From Antitrichia curtipendula (Eukaryota > Streptophyta > Bryopsida > Hypnales > Leucodontaceae): a stretch of 64,000 bases of DNA. The position numbers were made by a program, and so were the translations under genes. This document shows, piece after piece, positions 1 to 12,617 of this stretch (position 1 is its first letter; each line of letters opens with the position of its first letter). The stretch lies in assembly GCA_951230915.1 (NCBI GenBank), contig OX579637.1, positions 5,208,001 to 5,272,000 on the forward strand, read 5' to 3'. The notes under the pieces were generated by a model. It had not been told where the DNA came from and ran no database searches. It saw only the letters and a program-made list of their open reading frames with translations.

Positions 1-3000
1 ACAAGTTCAAAAAAATGTACAAGTTGTAAATAATCCCCACATGAAGAATCCATGTGGGGATTCCATTCTTGCCGCAATATGCTAGTTTAATTACACAAAT
101 GAGATACTAAAAGAATCCCCCATCCCCTGTACTTTGGGGATCCAAATTCAAATGTCATAGAATTTGTTGGCCATTTGACGAGTTCAAAAAACTGAACAAG
201 TTGTAAATAATTTCCACATGTAGAATCCATGTGGAGATTCCATTCTTTCCGCAATATGCTAGTTTTATTATGTGAATGAAATATTAAAAGAATTCGCCAT
301 GCCCTGTACTCTGGGGATCTAAATTCAAATGTCATAGAATTTGTTGGCCATTTGACAAGTTCAAAAAAATGTACAAGTTGTAAATAATTCCCACATGTTG
401 AGTCCATGTGGGGATTCCATTCTTGCCGCAATATGCTAGTTTTATTATATGAATGAGATATTAAAAGAATTCGCTTTCCCTGTACTCTGGGGATCCAAAT
501 TCAAATGACATAGAATTTGTTGGCCATTTGACGAGTTCAAAAAAATGTACAAGTTGTAAATAATTTCCACATGTAGAATCCATGTGGAGATTCCATTCTT
601 TCCGCAATATGCTAGTTTTATTATATGAATGAAATATTAAAAGAATTCGCTTTCCCTGTACTCTGGGGATCCAAATTCAAATGACATAGAATTTGTTGGC
701 CATTTGACGAGTTCAAAAAAATGTACAAGTTGTAAATAATTTCCACATGTAGAATCCATGTGGAGATTCCATTCTTTCCGCAATATGCTAGTTTAATTAC
801 ACAAATGAGAGACTAAAAGAAGACCCCATCCCCTGTACTTTGGGGATCCAAATTCAAATGTCATGGAATTTGTTGGCCATTTCACAAGTTCAAAAAACTG
901 TACAAGTTTTAAATAATCCCCACATGAAGAATCCATGTGGGGATTCCATTCTTGCCGCAATATGCTAGTTTAATTACACAAATGAGATACTAAAAGAATC
1001 CCCCATCCCCTGTACTCTGGGGATCCAAATTCAAATGTCATAGAATTTGTTTGCCATTTGACGAGTTCAAAAAACTGAACAAGTTGTAAATAATTTCCAC
1101 ATGTAGAATCCATGTGGGGATTCCATTCTTTCCGCAATATGCTAGTTTTATTATGTGAATGAAATATTAAAAGAATTCGCCATGCCCTGTGCTCTGGGGA
1201 TCTAAATTTAAATGTCATAGAATTTGTTGGCCATTTGACAAGTTCAAAAAAATGTACAAGTTGTAAATAATTCCCACATGTATAGTCCATGTGGGGATTC
1301 CATTCTTGCCGCAATATGCTAGTTTTATTATATGAATGAAATATTAAAAGAATTTGCTTTCCCTGTACTCTGGGGATCCAAATTCAAATGACATAGAATT
1401 TGTTGGCCATTTGACGAGTTCAAAAAACTGAACAAGTTGTAAATAATTTCCACATAAAGAATCCATGTGGAGATACCATTCTTTCCGCAATATGCTAGTT
1501 TTATTATGTGAATGAAATATTAAAAGAATTCGCCATGCCCTGTACTCTGGAGACCCAAATTCAAATGTCATACAATTTGTTGGCCATTTGACGAGTTCAA
1601 AAAACTGTAGAAGTTGTGAATAATCCCCACATGTTGAATCTATGTCGAGAGTCCATTCTTGCCGCAATATGCTAATTTTATTATGTGAATGAAATATTAA
1701 AAGGATTCGCCATGCCTTGTACTTTAGGGATCCAAATTCAAATGTCATGGAATTTGTTGGCCATTTCACAAGTTCAAAAAACTGTACAAGTTGTAAATAA
1801 TCCCCACATGAAGAATCCATGTGGGGATTCCATTCTTGTCGCAATATGCTAGTTTAATTACACAAATGAGATACTAAAAGAATCCCCCATCCCCTGTACT
1901 TTGGGGATCCAAATTCAAATGTCATAGAATTTGTTGGCCATTTGACGAGTTCAAAAAACTGAACAAGTTGTAAATAATTTCCACATGTAGAATCCATGTG
2001 GAGATTCCATTCTTTCCGCAATATGCTAGTTTTATTATGTGAATGAAATATTAAAAGAATTCGCCATGCCCTGTACTCTGGGGATCCAAATTCAAATGTC
2101 ATGGAATTTGTTGGCCATTTGACAAGTTCAAAACAATGTACAAGTTGTAAATAATCCCCACATGTAGAATCCATGTGGAGATTCCATTCATGCCGCAATA
2201 TGCTAGTTTTATTATGTGAATGAAATATTAAAAGAATTTGCCATGCCCTTTACTGTGGAGATCTAAATTCAAACGTCATAGAATTTATTGGCCATTTGAC
2301 GAGTTCAAAAAAATGTACAAGTTATAAACAATCCCCACATGTTGAATCCATGTGGGGATTCCATTCTTGCCGCAATATGCTAATTTTATTATGTGAATGA
2401 AATATTCAAAGAATTCGCCATGCCTTGTACTTTAGGGATCCAAATTCAAATGTCATGGAATTTGTTGGCCATTTGACGAGTTCAAAAAAATGTACAAGTT
2501 GTAAATAATTCCCACATGTAGAGTCCATGTGGGGATTCCATTCTTGCCGCAATATGCTAGTTTTATTATATGAATGAAATATTATAAGAATTTGCTTTCC
2601 CTATACTCTGGGGATCCAAATTCAAATGACATAGAATTTGTTGGCCATTTGACGAGTTCAAAAAAATGTACAAGTTGTAAATAATTTCCACATGTAGAAT
2701 CCATGTGGAGATTCCATACTTTCCGCAATATGCTAGTTTTATTAGGTGATTGAAATATTAAAAGAATTCGCCATGCCCTGTACTCTGGGGATCCAAATTC
2801 AAATGTCATGGAATTTGTTGGCCATTTGACAAGTTCAAAACAATGTACAAGTTGTAAATAATCCCCACACGTAGAATCCATGTGGAGATTCCATTCATGC
2901 CGCAATATGCTAGTTTTATTATGTGAATGAAATATTAAAAGAATTCGCCATGCCCTGTACTCTGGAGACCCAAATTCAAATGTCATACAATTTGTTGGCC

Positions 3001-3015
3001 ATTTGACGAGTTCAA
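1..3015. repeat. First copy of the 5,301-bp (30-monomer) repeat, near-identical part
   Basis: This stretch matches 5,302-8,316 at a constant offset of 5,301 bp. The one difference I noticed is g at 1,651 against t at 6,952. From position 72 the monomer order reads A, C, D, D, a (A head with agacccc), A, C, D, C, E, A, C, C, E, D, C, C. The match already holds at base 1, so the duplicated segment starts upstream of the window. The match weakens after about 3,016, where a short stretch (aatgtacaag against ctgtagaag) differs. Confidence 0.95.
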
Positions 3016-3146
3016 AAAAATGTACAAGTTGTGAATAATCCCCACATGTAGAATCCATGTGGGGATCCATTCTTGCCGCAATATGCTAGTTTTATTATGT
3101 GAATGAAATATTAAAAGAATCCGCCATGCCCTGTACTTTAAGGATC

Positions 3147-3170
3147 CAAATTCAAATGTCATAGAATTTG
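3147..3170. other. Central dyad of the monomer (reference copy, 7-bp arms)
   Basis: caaattc and gaatttg are reverse complements separated by 10 bases (aaatgtcata). This core is among the most invariant parts of the satellite and is present in nearly all A, B, D and E monomers. C monomers have taaattc, which costs one end pair. It lies immediately left of the conserved ttggccattt. Confidence 0.75.
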
Positions 3171-3212
3171 TTGGCCATTTGACGAGTTCAAAAAAATGTA
3201 TAAGTTGTAAAT

Positions 3213-3243
3213 AATCCCCACATGTAGAATCCATGTGGGGATT
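3213..3243. other. Terminal dyad of the monomer (reference copy, perfect 12-bp arms)
   Basis: aatccccacatg and catgtggggatt are exact reverse complements around a 7-base loop (tagaatc). The same dyad, with zero to two mismatches, occurs in essentially every monomer of the window, once per 177 bp. B monomers and many C-like monomers are perfect. D has tttcc paired with ggaga, leaving one T-G mismatch. E also has one T-G mismatch. C with ttgaatctatgtcgag is the weakest. It could form a hairpin or cruciform, or be a site for a dimeric protein; this is inference. Confidence 0.85.
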
Positions 3244-4135
3244 CCATTCTTGCCGCAATATGCTAGTTTTATTATGTGAATGAAATATTAAAAGAATTCG
3301 CCATGCCTTGTACTTTAGGGATCCAAATTCAAATGTCATAGAATTTGTTGGCCATTTGACGAGTCCAAAAAACTGTACAGGTTGTAAATAATCCCCACAT
3401 GTAGAATCCATGTGGGGATTCCATTCTTGCCGCAATATGCTAGTTTTATTATGTGAATGAAATATTAAAAGAATTCGCCATGCCCTGTACTCTGGAGACC
3501 CAAATTCAAATGTCATACAATTTGTTGGCCATTTGACGAGTTCAAAAAACTGTAGAAGTTGTGAATAATTCCCACATGTAGAATCCATGTGGGGATCCAT
3601 TCTTGCCGCAATATGCTAGTTTTATTATGTGAATGAAATATTAAAAGAATCCGCCATGCCCTGTACTTTAAGGATCCAAATTCAAATGTCATAGAATTTG
3701 TTGGCCATTTGACGAGTTCAAAAAAATGTATAAGTTGTTAATAATCCCCACATGTAGAATCCATGTGGGGATTCCATTCTTGCCGCAATATGCTAGTTTT
3801 ATTATATGAATGAAATATTAAAAGAATTCACTTTCCCTGTACTCTGGGGATCCAAATTCAAATGACATAGAATTTGTTGGCCATTTGACGAGTTCAAAAA
3901 AATGTACAAGTTGTAAATAATTTCCACATGTAGAATCCATGTGGAGATTCCATTCTTTCCGCAATATGCTAGTTTAATTACACAAATGAGATACTAAAAG
4001 AATCCCCCATCCCCTGTACTTTGGGGTTCCAAATTCAAATGTCATGGAATTTGTTGGCCATTTGACAAATTCAAAAAAATGTACAAGTTGTAAACAATCC
4101 CCACATGTTGAATCTATGTCGAGATTCCATTCTCG

Positions 4136-4312
4136 CCGCAATATGCTAATTATTTGACGGGAATGAAAGATTAAAGGGACTCGGCATGGCGTGTACTTTA
4201 AGGATCCAAATTCAAATGTCATAGAATTTGTTTGCCATTTGACGAGTTCAAAAAAATGTACAAGTTGTAAACAATCCCCACATGTAGAATCCATGTGGGG
4301 ATTCCATTCTTT
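4136..4312. repeat. Divergent F-type monomer, copy 1
   Basis: The first third is strongly altered: ctaattatttgacggg, aatgaaagattaaaggg and ctcggcatggcgtg replace the usual head, and tttgcc replaces ttggcc. The rest is ordinary satellite. It is preceded by an A monomer with ggggttcc and tctcgccgc and followed by an E monomer. Confidence 0.9.
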
Positions 4313-5372
4313 CCGCAATATGCTAATTTTATTATGTGAATGAAATATTAAAAGAATTCGCCATGCCTTGTACTTTAGGGATCCAAATTCAAATGTCATG
4401 GAATTTGTTGGCCATTTCACAAGTTCAAAAAACTGTACAAGTTGTAAATAATCCTCACATGAAGAATCCATGTGGGGATTCCATTCTTGCCGCAATATGC
4501 TAGTTTAATTACACAAATGAGATACTAAAAGAATCCCCCATCCCCTGTACTTTGGGGATCCAAATTCAAATGTCATAGAATTTGTTGGCGATTTGACGAG
4601 TTCAAAAAACTGAACAAGTTGTAAATAATTTCCACATGTAGAATCCATGTGGAGATTCCATTCTTTCCGCAATATGCTAGTTTTATTATGTGAATGAAAT
4701 ATTAAAAGAATTCGCCATGCCCTGTACTCTGGGGATCTAAATTCAAATGTCATAGAATTTGTTGGCCATATGACAAGTTCAAAAAAATGTACAAGTTGTA
4801 AACAATCCCCACATGTTGAATCTATGTCGAGATTCCATTCTTGCCGCAATATGCTAATTTTATTATGTGAATGAAATATTAAAAGGATTCGCCATGCCTT
4901 GTACTTTAGGGATCCAAATTCAAATGTCATGGAATTTGTTGCCATTTGACGAGTTCAAAAAAATGTACAAGTTGTAAATAATTCCCACATGTAGAGTCCA
5001 TGTGGGGATTCCATTCTTGCCGCAATATGCTAGTTTTATTATATGAATGAAATATTAAAAGAATTCGCTTTCCCTGTACTCTGGGGATCTAAATTCAAAT
5101 GACATAGAATTTGTTGGCCATTTGACGAGTTCAAAAAAATGTACAAGTTGTAAATAACTTCCACATGTAGAATCCATGTGGAGATTCCATTCTCTCCGCA
5201 ATCTGCTGGTTTCATTACACAAATGAGATACTAAAAGAAGACCCCATCCCCTGTACTTTGGGGATCCAAATTCAAATGTCATGGAATTTGTTGGCCATTT
5301 CACAAGTTCAAAAAAATGTACAAGTTGTAAATAATCCCCACATGAAGAATCCATGTGGGGATTCCATTCTTG

Positions 5373-8317
5373 CCGCAATATGCTAGTTTAATTACACAAA
5401 TGAGATACTAAAAGAATCCCCCATCCCCTGTACTTTGGGGATCCAAATTCAAATGTCATAGAATTTGTTGGCCATTTGACGAGTTCAAAAAACTGAACAA
5501 GTTGTAAATAATTTCCACATGTAGAATCCATGTGGAGATTCCATTCTTTCCGCAATATGCTAGTTTTATTATGTGAATGAAATATTAAAAGAATTCGCCA
5601 TGCCCTGTACTCTGGGGATCTAAATTCAAATGTCATAGAATTTGTTGGCCATTTGACAAGTTCAAAAAAATGTACAAGTTGTAAATAATTCCCACATGTT
5701 GAGTCCATGTGGGGATTCCATTCTTGCCGCAATATGCTAGTTTTATTATATGAATGAGATATTAAAAGAATTCGCTTTCCCTGTACTCTGGGGATCCAAA
5801 TTCAAATGACATAGAATTTGTTGGCCATTTGACGAGTTCAAAAAAATGTACAAGTTGTAAATAATTTCCACATGTAGAATCCATGTGGAGATTCCATTCT
5901 TTCCGCAATATGCTAGTTTTATTATATGAATGAAATATTAAAAGAATTCGCTTTCCCTGTACTCTGGGGATCCAAATTCAAATGACATAGAATTTGTTGG
6001 CCATTTGACGAGTTCAAAAAAATGTACAAGTTGTAAATAATTTCCACATGTAGAATCCATGTGGAGATTCCATTCTTTCCGCAATATGCTAGTTTAATTA
6101 CACAAATGAGAGACTAAAAGAAGACCCCATCCCCTGTACTTTGGGGATCCAAATTCAAATGTCATGGAATTTGTTGGCCATTTCACAAGTTCAAAAAACT
6201 GTACAAGTTTTAAATAATCCCCACATGAAGAATCCATGTGGGGATTCCATTCTTGCCGCAATATGCTAGTTTAATTACACAAATGAGATACTAAAAGAAT
6301 CCCCCATCCCCTGTACTCTGGGGATCCAAATTCAAATGTCATAGAATTTGTTTGCCATTTGACGAGTTCAAAAAACTGAACAAGTTGTAAATAATTTCCA
6401 CATGTAGAATCCATGTGGGGATTCCATTCTTTCCGCAATATGCTAGTTTTATTATGTGAATGAAATATTAAAAGAATTCGCCATGCCCTGTGCTCTGGGG
6501 ATCTAAATTTAAATGTCATAGAATTTGTTGGCCATTTGACAAGTTCAAAAAAATGTACAAGTTGTAAATAATTCCCACATGTATAGTCCATGTGGGGATT
6601 CCATTCTTGCCGCAATATGCTAGTTTTATTATATGAATGAAATATTAAAAGAATTTGCTTTCCCTGTACTCTGGGGATCCAAATTCAAATGACATAGAAT
6701 TTGTTGGCCATTTGACGAGTTCAAAAAACTGAACAAGTTGTAAATAATTTCCACATAAAGAATCCATGTGGAGATACCATTCTTTCCGCAATATGCTAGT
6801 TTTATTATGTGAATGAAATATTAAAAGAATTCGCCATGCCCTGTACTCTGGAGACCCAAATTCAAATGTCATACAATTTGTTGGCCATTTGACGAGTTCA
6901 AAAAACTGTAGAAGTTGTGAATAATCCCCACATGTTGAATCTATGTCGAGATTCCATTCTTGCCGCAATATGCTAATTTTATTATGTGAATGAAATATTA
7001 AAAGGATTCGCCATGCCTTGTACTTTAGGGATCCAAATTCAAATGTCATGGAATTTGTTGGCCATTTCACAAGTTCAAAAAACTGTACAAGTTGTAAATA
7101 ATCCCCACATGAAGAATCCATGTGGGGATTCCATTCTTGTCGCAATATGCTAGTTTAATTACACAAATGAGATACTAAAAGAATCCCCCATCCCCTGTAC
7201 TTTGGGGATCCAAATTCAAATGTCATAGAATTTGTTGGCCATTTGACGAGTTCAAAAAACTGAACAAGTTGTAAATAATTTCCACATGTAGAATCCATGT
7301 GGAGATTCCATTCTTTCCGCAATATGCTAGTTTTATTATGTGAATGAAATATTAAAAGAATTCGCCATGCCCTGTACTCTGGGGATCCAAATTCAAATGT
7401 CATGGAATTTGTTGGCCATTTGACAAGTTCAAAACAATGTACAAGTTGTAAATAATCCCCACATGTAGAATCCATGTGGAGATTCCATTCATGCCGCAAT
7501 ATGCTAGTTTTATTATGTGAATGAAATATTAAAAGAATTTGCCATGCCCTTTACTGTGGAGATCTAAATTCAAACGTCATAGAATTTATTGGCCATTTGA
7601 CGAGTTCAAAAAAATGTACAAGTTATAAACAATCCCCACATGTTGAATCCATGTGGGGATTCCATTCTTGCCGCAATATGCTAATTTTATTATGTGAATG
7701 AAATATTCAAAGAATTCGCCATGCCTTGTACTTTAGGGATCCAAATTCAAATGTCATGGAATTTGTTGGCCATTTGACGAGTTCAAAAAAATGTACAAGT
7801 TGTAAATAATTCCCACATGTAGAGTCCATGTGGGGATTCCATTCTTGCCGCAATATGCTAGTTTTATTATATGAATGAAATATTATAAGAATTTGCTTTC
7901 CCTATACTCTGGGGATCCAAATTCAAATGACATAGAATTTGTTGGCCATTTGACGAGTTCAAAAAAATGTACAAGTTGTAAATAATTTCCACATGTAGAA
8001 TCCATGTGGAGATTCCATACTTTCCGCAATATGCTAGTTTTATTAGGTGATTGAAATATTAAAAGAATTCGCCATGCCCTGTACTCTGGGGATCCAAATT
8101 CAAATGTCATGGAATTTGTTGGCCATTTGACAAGTTCAAAACAATGTACAAGTTGTAAATAATCCCCACACGTAGAATCCATGTGGAGATTCCATTCATG
8201 CCGCAATATGCTAGTTTTATTATGTGAATGAAATATTAAAAGAATTCGCCATGCCCTGTACTCTGGAGACCCAAATTCAAATGTCATACAATTTGTTGGC
8301 CATTTGACGAGTTCAAA
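5373..8317. repeat. Second copy of the 5,301-bp repeat
   Basis: Monomer by monomer this repeats the order and private variants of 72-3,016: agagact in one A-like monomer, a C monomer with gtgctctgg, a cttgtcgc junction, and a D monomer with attataagaatttg. Identity is close to complete over about 2.9 kb, which implies a recent duplication or ongoing homogenisation of a 30-monomer block. After 8,317 the two copies diverge and differ by a four-monomer indel. Confidence 0.95.
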
Positions 8318-8730
8318 AAACTGTAGAAGTTGTGAATAATCCCCACATGTAGAATCCATGTGGGGATCCATTCTTGCCGCAATATGCTAGTTTTATTATG
8401 TGAATGAAATATTAAAAGAATCCGCCATGCCCTGTACTTTAAGGATCCAAATTCAAATGTCATAGAATTTGTTGGCCATTTGACGAGTTCAAAAAACTGA
8501 ACAAGTTGTAAATAATTTCCACATGTAGAATCCATGTGCAGATTCCATTATTTCCGCAATATGCTAGTTTAATTACAAAAATGAGATACTAAAAGAATCC
8601 CCCATCCCCTGTACTTTGGGGTTCCAAATTCAAATGTCATGGAATTTGTTGGCCATTTGACAAATTCAAAAAAATGTACAAGTTGTAAACAATCCCCACG
8701 TGTTGAATCTATGTCGAGATTCCATCCTCG

Positions 8731-8907
8731 CCGCAATATGCTAAGTATTCGACGGGAATGAAAGATTAAAGGGATTCGGCATGGCGTGTACTTTAAGGAT
8801 CCAAATTCAAATGTCATAGAATTTGTTTGCCAATTGACGAGTTCAAAAAAATGTACAAGTTGTAAACAATCCCCACATGTAGAATCCATGTGGGGATTCC
8901 ATTCTTG
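8731..8907. repeat. F-type monomer, copy 2
   Basis: Head with ctaagtattcgacggg and attcggcatggcgtg. It differs from most copies by tattcgac in place of tatttgac and by a preceding ccatcctcg. The neighbours are again A with ggggttcc and E. Confidence 0.9.
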
Positions 8908-9260
8908 CCGAAATATGCTAATTTTATTATGTGAATGAAATATTAAAAGAATTCGCCATGCCTTGTACTTTAGGGATCCAAATTCAAATGTCATGGAATT
9001 TGTTGGCCATTTGACGAGTTCAAAAAAATGTACAAGTTGTAAATAATTCCCACATGTAGAGTCCATGTGGGGATTCCATTCTTGCCGCAATATGCTAGTT
9101 TTATTATATGAATGAAATATTAAAAGAATTTGCTTTCCCTGTACTCTGGGGAACCAAATTCAAATGACATAGAATTTGTTGGCCATTTGACGAGTTCAAA
9201 AAACTGAACAAGTTGTAAATAATTTCCACATAAAGAATCCATGTGGAGATACCATTCTTT

Positions 9261-9614
9261 CCGCAATATGCTAGTTTTATTATGTGAATGAAATATTAAA
9301 AGAATTCGCCATGCCCTGTACTCTGGAGATCTAAATTCAAATGTCATAGAATTTATTGGCCATTTGACGAGTTCAAAAAACTGAACAAGTTGTAAATAAT
9401 TTCCACATAAAGAATCCATGTGGAGATACCATTCTTTCCGCAATATGCTAGTTTTATTATGTGAATGAAATATTAAAAGAATTCGCCATGCCCTGTACTC
9501 TGGAGATCTAAATTCAAATGTCATAGAATTTATTGGCCATTTGACGAGTTCAAAAAACTGAACAAGTTGTAAATAATTTCCACATGTAGAATCCATGTGG
9601 AGATTCCATTCTTC
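9261..9614. repeat. Exact tandem duplication of a single C monomer
   Basis: The monomers starting at 9,261 and 9,438 are adjacent C types. Both carry ggagatct and gaatttattgg, and each is preceded by a tail with the private variants ccacataaagaatcc and gagatacc. The repeat period is exactly 177 bp. The paralogous block near 44.4 kb has only one C monomer at this point, which supports local gain here. Confidence 0.85.
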
Positions 9615-12263
9615 CCGCAATATGCTAGTTTTATTATGTGAATGAAATATTAAAAGAATTCGCCATGCCCTGTACTCTGGGGATCTAAATTCAAATGTCA
9701 TAGAATTTGTTGGCCATTTGACGAGTTCAAAAGAATGTACAAGTTGTAAACAATCCCCACATGTTGAATCTATGTCGAGATTCCATTCTTGCCGCAATAT
9801 GCTAATTTTATTATGTGAATGAAATATTAAAAGGATTCGCCATGCCTTGTACTTTAGGGATCCAAATTCAAATGTCATGGAATTTGTTGGCCATTTGACG
9901 AGTTCAAAAAAATGTACAAGTTGTAAATAATTCCCACATGTAGAGTCCATGTGGGGATTCCATTCTTGCCGCAATATGCTAGTTTTATTATATGAATGAA
10001 ATATTAAAAGAATTCGCTTTCCCTGTACTCTGGGGATCCAAATTCAAATGACATAGAATTTGTTGGCCATTTGACGAGTTCAAAAAACTGTACAAGTTGT
10101 AAATAATTTCCACATGTAGAATCCATGTGGAGATTCCATTCTTTCCGCAATCTGCTAGTTTCATTACACAAATGAGATACTAAAATAACCCCATCCCCTG
10201 TACTTTGGGAATCCAAATTCAAATGTCATGGAATTTGTTGGCCATTTCACAAGTTCAAAAAACTGTACAAGTTTTAAATAATCCCCACATGAAGAATCCA
10301 TGTGGGGATTCCATTCTTGCCGCAATATGCTAGTTTAATTACACAAATGAGATACTAAAAGAATCCCCCATCCCCTGTACTTTGGGGATCCAAATTCAAA
10401 TGTCATAGAATTTGTTGGCCATTTGACGAGTTCATAAAACTGAACAAGTTGTAAATAATTTCCACATGTAGAATCCATGTGGAGATTCCATTCTTTCCGC
10501 AATATGCTAGTTTTATTATGTGAATGAAATATTAAAAGAATCCGCCATGCCCTGTACTCTGGGGATCTAAATTCAAATGCCATAGAATTTGTTGGCCATT
10601 TGACAAGTTCAAAAAAATGTACAAGTTGTAAACAATCCCCACATGTTGAATCTATGTCGAGATTCCATTCTTGCCGCAATATGCTAATTTTATTATGTGA
10701 ATGAAATATTAAAAGAATTCGCCATGCCTTGTACTTTAGGGATCCAAATTCAAATGTCATGGAATTTGTTGGCCATTTGACGAGTTCAAAAAAATGTACA
10801 AGTTGTAAATAATTCCCACATGTAGAGTCCATGTGGGGATTCCATTCTTGCCGCAATATGCTAGTTTTATTATATGAATGAAATATTAAAAGAATTCGCT
10901 TTCCCTGTACTCTGGGGATCCAAATTCAAATGACATAGAATTTGTTGGCCATTTGACGAGTTCAAAAAAATGTACAAGTTGTAAATAATTTCCACATGTA
11001 GAATCCATGTGGAGATTCCATTCTTTCCGCAATATGCTAGTTTAATTACACAAATGAGAGACTAAAAGAAGACCCCATCCCCTGTACTTTGGGGATCCAA
11101 ATTCAAATGTCATGGAATTTGTTGGCCATTTCACAAGTTCAAAAAACTGTAAAAGTTGTAAATAATCCCCACATGAAGAATCCATGTGGGGATTCCATTC
11201 TTGCCGCAATATGCTAGATTAATTACACAAATGAGATACTAAAAGAAGACCCCATCCCCTGTACTTTGGGGATCCAAATTCAAATGTCATGGAATTTGTT
11301 GGCCATTTCACAAGTTTAAAAAACTGTACAAGTTGTAAATAATCCCCACATGAAGAATCCATGTGGGGATTCCATTCTTGTCGCAATATGCTAGTTTAAT
11401 TACACAAATGAGATACTAAAAGAATCCCCCATCCCCTGTACTTTGGGGATCCGAATTCAAATGTCATAGAATTTGTTGGCCATTTGACGAGTTCAAAAAA
11501 CTGAACAAGTTGTAAATAATTTCCACATGTAGAATCCATGTGGAGATTCCATACTTTCCGCAATATGCTAGTTTTATTATGTGAATGAAATATTAAAAGA
11601 ATTCGCGATGCCCTATACTCTGCAGATCTAAATTCAAACGTCATAGAATTTATTGGCCATTTGACGAGTTCAAAAAACTGTAGAAGTTGTGAATAATCCC
11701 CACATGTAGAATCCATGTGGGGATCCATTCTTGCCGCAATAAGCTAGTTTTATTATGTGAATGAAATATTAAAAGAATTCACCATGCCTTGTACTTTAGG
11801 GATCCAAATTCAAATGTCATAGAATTTGTTGGCCATTTGACGAGTTCAAAAAAATGTATAAGTTGTAAATAATCCCCACATGTAGAGTCTTTGTGGGGAT
11901 TCCATTCTTGCCGCAATATGCTAGTTTTATTATATGAATGAAATATTAAAAGAATTCGCTTTCCCTGTACTCTGGGGATCCAAATTCAAATGACATAGAA
12001 TTTGTTGGCCATTTGACGAGTTCAAAAAAATGTACAAGTTGTAAATAATTTCCACATGTAGAATCCATGTGGAGATTCCATTCTTTCCGCAATAAGCTAG
12101 TTTAATTACACAAATGAGATACTAAAAGAATCCCCCATCCCCTGTACTTTGGGGTTCCAAATTCAAATGTCATGGAATTTGTTGGCCATTTGACAAATTC
12201 AAAAAAATGTACAAGTTGTAAACAATCCCCACATGTTGAATCTATGTCGAGATTCCATTCTCG

Positions 12264-12440
12264 CCGCAATATGCTAATTATTTGACGGGAATGAATGATT
12301 AAAGGGATTCGGCATGGCGTGTACTTTAAGGATCCAAATTCAAATGTCATAGAATTTGTTTGCCATTTGACGAGTTCAAAAAAATGTACAAGTTGTAAAC
12401 AATCCCCACATGTAGAATCCATGTGGGGATTCCATTCTTG
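12264..12440. repeat. F-type monomer, copy 3
   Basis: Head with ctaattatttgacggg and the private aatgaatgattaaaggg, shared only with copy 7 at 47,434. Preceded by A with ggggttcc and aagctag, followed by E starting ctgcaatatg. Confidence 0.9.
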
Positions 12441-12617
12441 CTGCAATATGCTAATTTTATTATGTGAATGAAATATTAAAAGAATTCGCCATGCCTTGTA
12501 CTTTAGGGATCCAAATTCAAATGTCATGGAATTTGTTGGCCATTTGACGAGTTCAAAAAAATGTACAAGTTGTAAATAATTCCCACATGTAGAGTCCATG
12601 TGGGGATTCCATTCTTG

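Larger units (their letters stand above)
3016..5372. repeat. Remainder of the first 5,301-bp unit, irregular monomers with one F cassette
   Basis: Ordinary satellite monomers, no other sequence. Between about 3,016 and 3,895 there are several C/E-like monomers carrying ggagaccc or tactttaagg. Their counterpart after 8,317 is four monomers (706 bp) shorter: the F monomers of the two copies are 4,595 bp apart, not 5,301. The A-F-E cassette follows at about 3,959-4,489, then A, C, E, D and B up to 5,372. Some monomers are 1 bp short, for example gtggggatccatt near 3,061 and ttgttgcc near 4,939. Confidence 0.9.
8318..12617. repeat. Irregular satellite block, paralogous to about 43.72-47.61 kb
   Basis: From the F monomer at 8,731 the types run F, E, D, C, C, C, E, D, B, A, C, E, D, then two A-like monomers, A, C-like, E-like, D, A, F, E. 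Rare variants are shared with 43,720-47,610: a shortened B monomer with tctgctag, tagattaatt, ccgaattc, gcgatgcc and atgaatgatt. The offsets are 35,170, then 34,993, 34,816, 34,993 and 35,170, so the two blocks differ by single-monomer gains and losses. There is no non-satellite sequence. Confidence 0.88.

Noticed and set aside
3213..3243. Rho-independent terminator or regulatory hairpin
   Set aside because: The dyad is in every monomer and is not followed by a T-run or associated with a gene; it belongs to the satellite.
4136..4312. Transposon insertion as the source of the gacggg head of F monomers
   Set aside because: The monomer length stays 177 bp and no target-site duplication or terminal repeat is visible; block divergence or conversion is simpler.
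8731..8907. CENP-B box in the F monomer (attcgacggg, rest of monomers ttcg words)
   Set aside because: The required spacing of ttcg, the central a and cggg in the 17-bp vertebrate CENP-B box is not met on either strand; only isolated parts resemble it.
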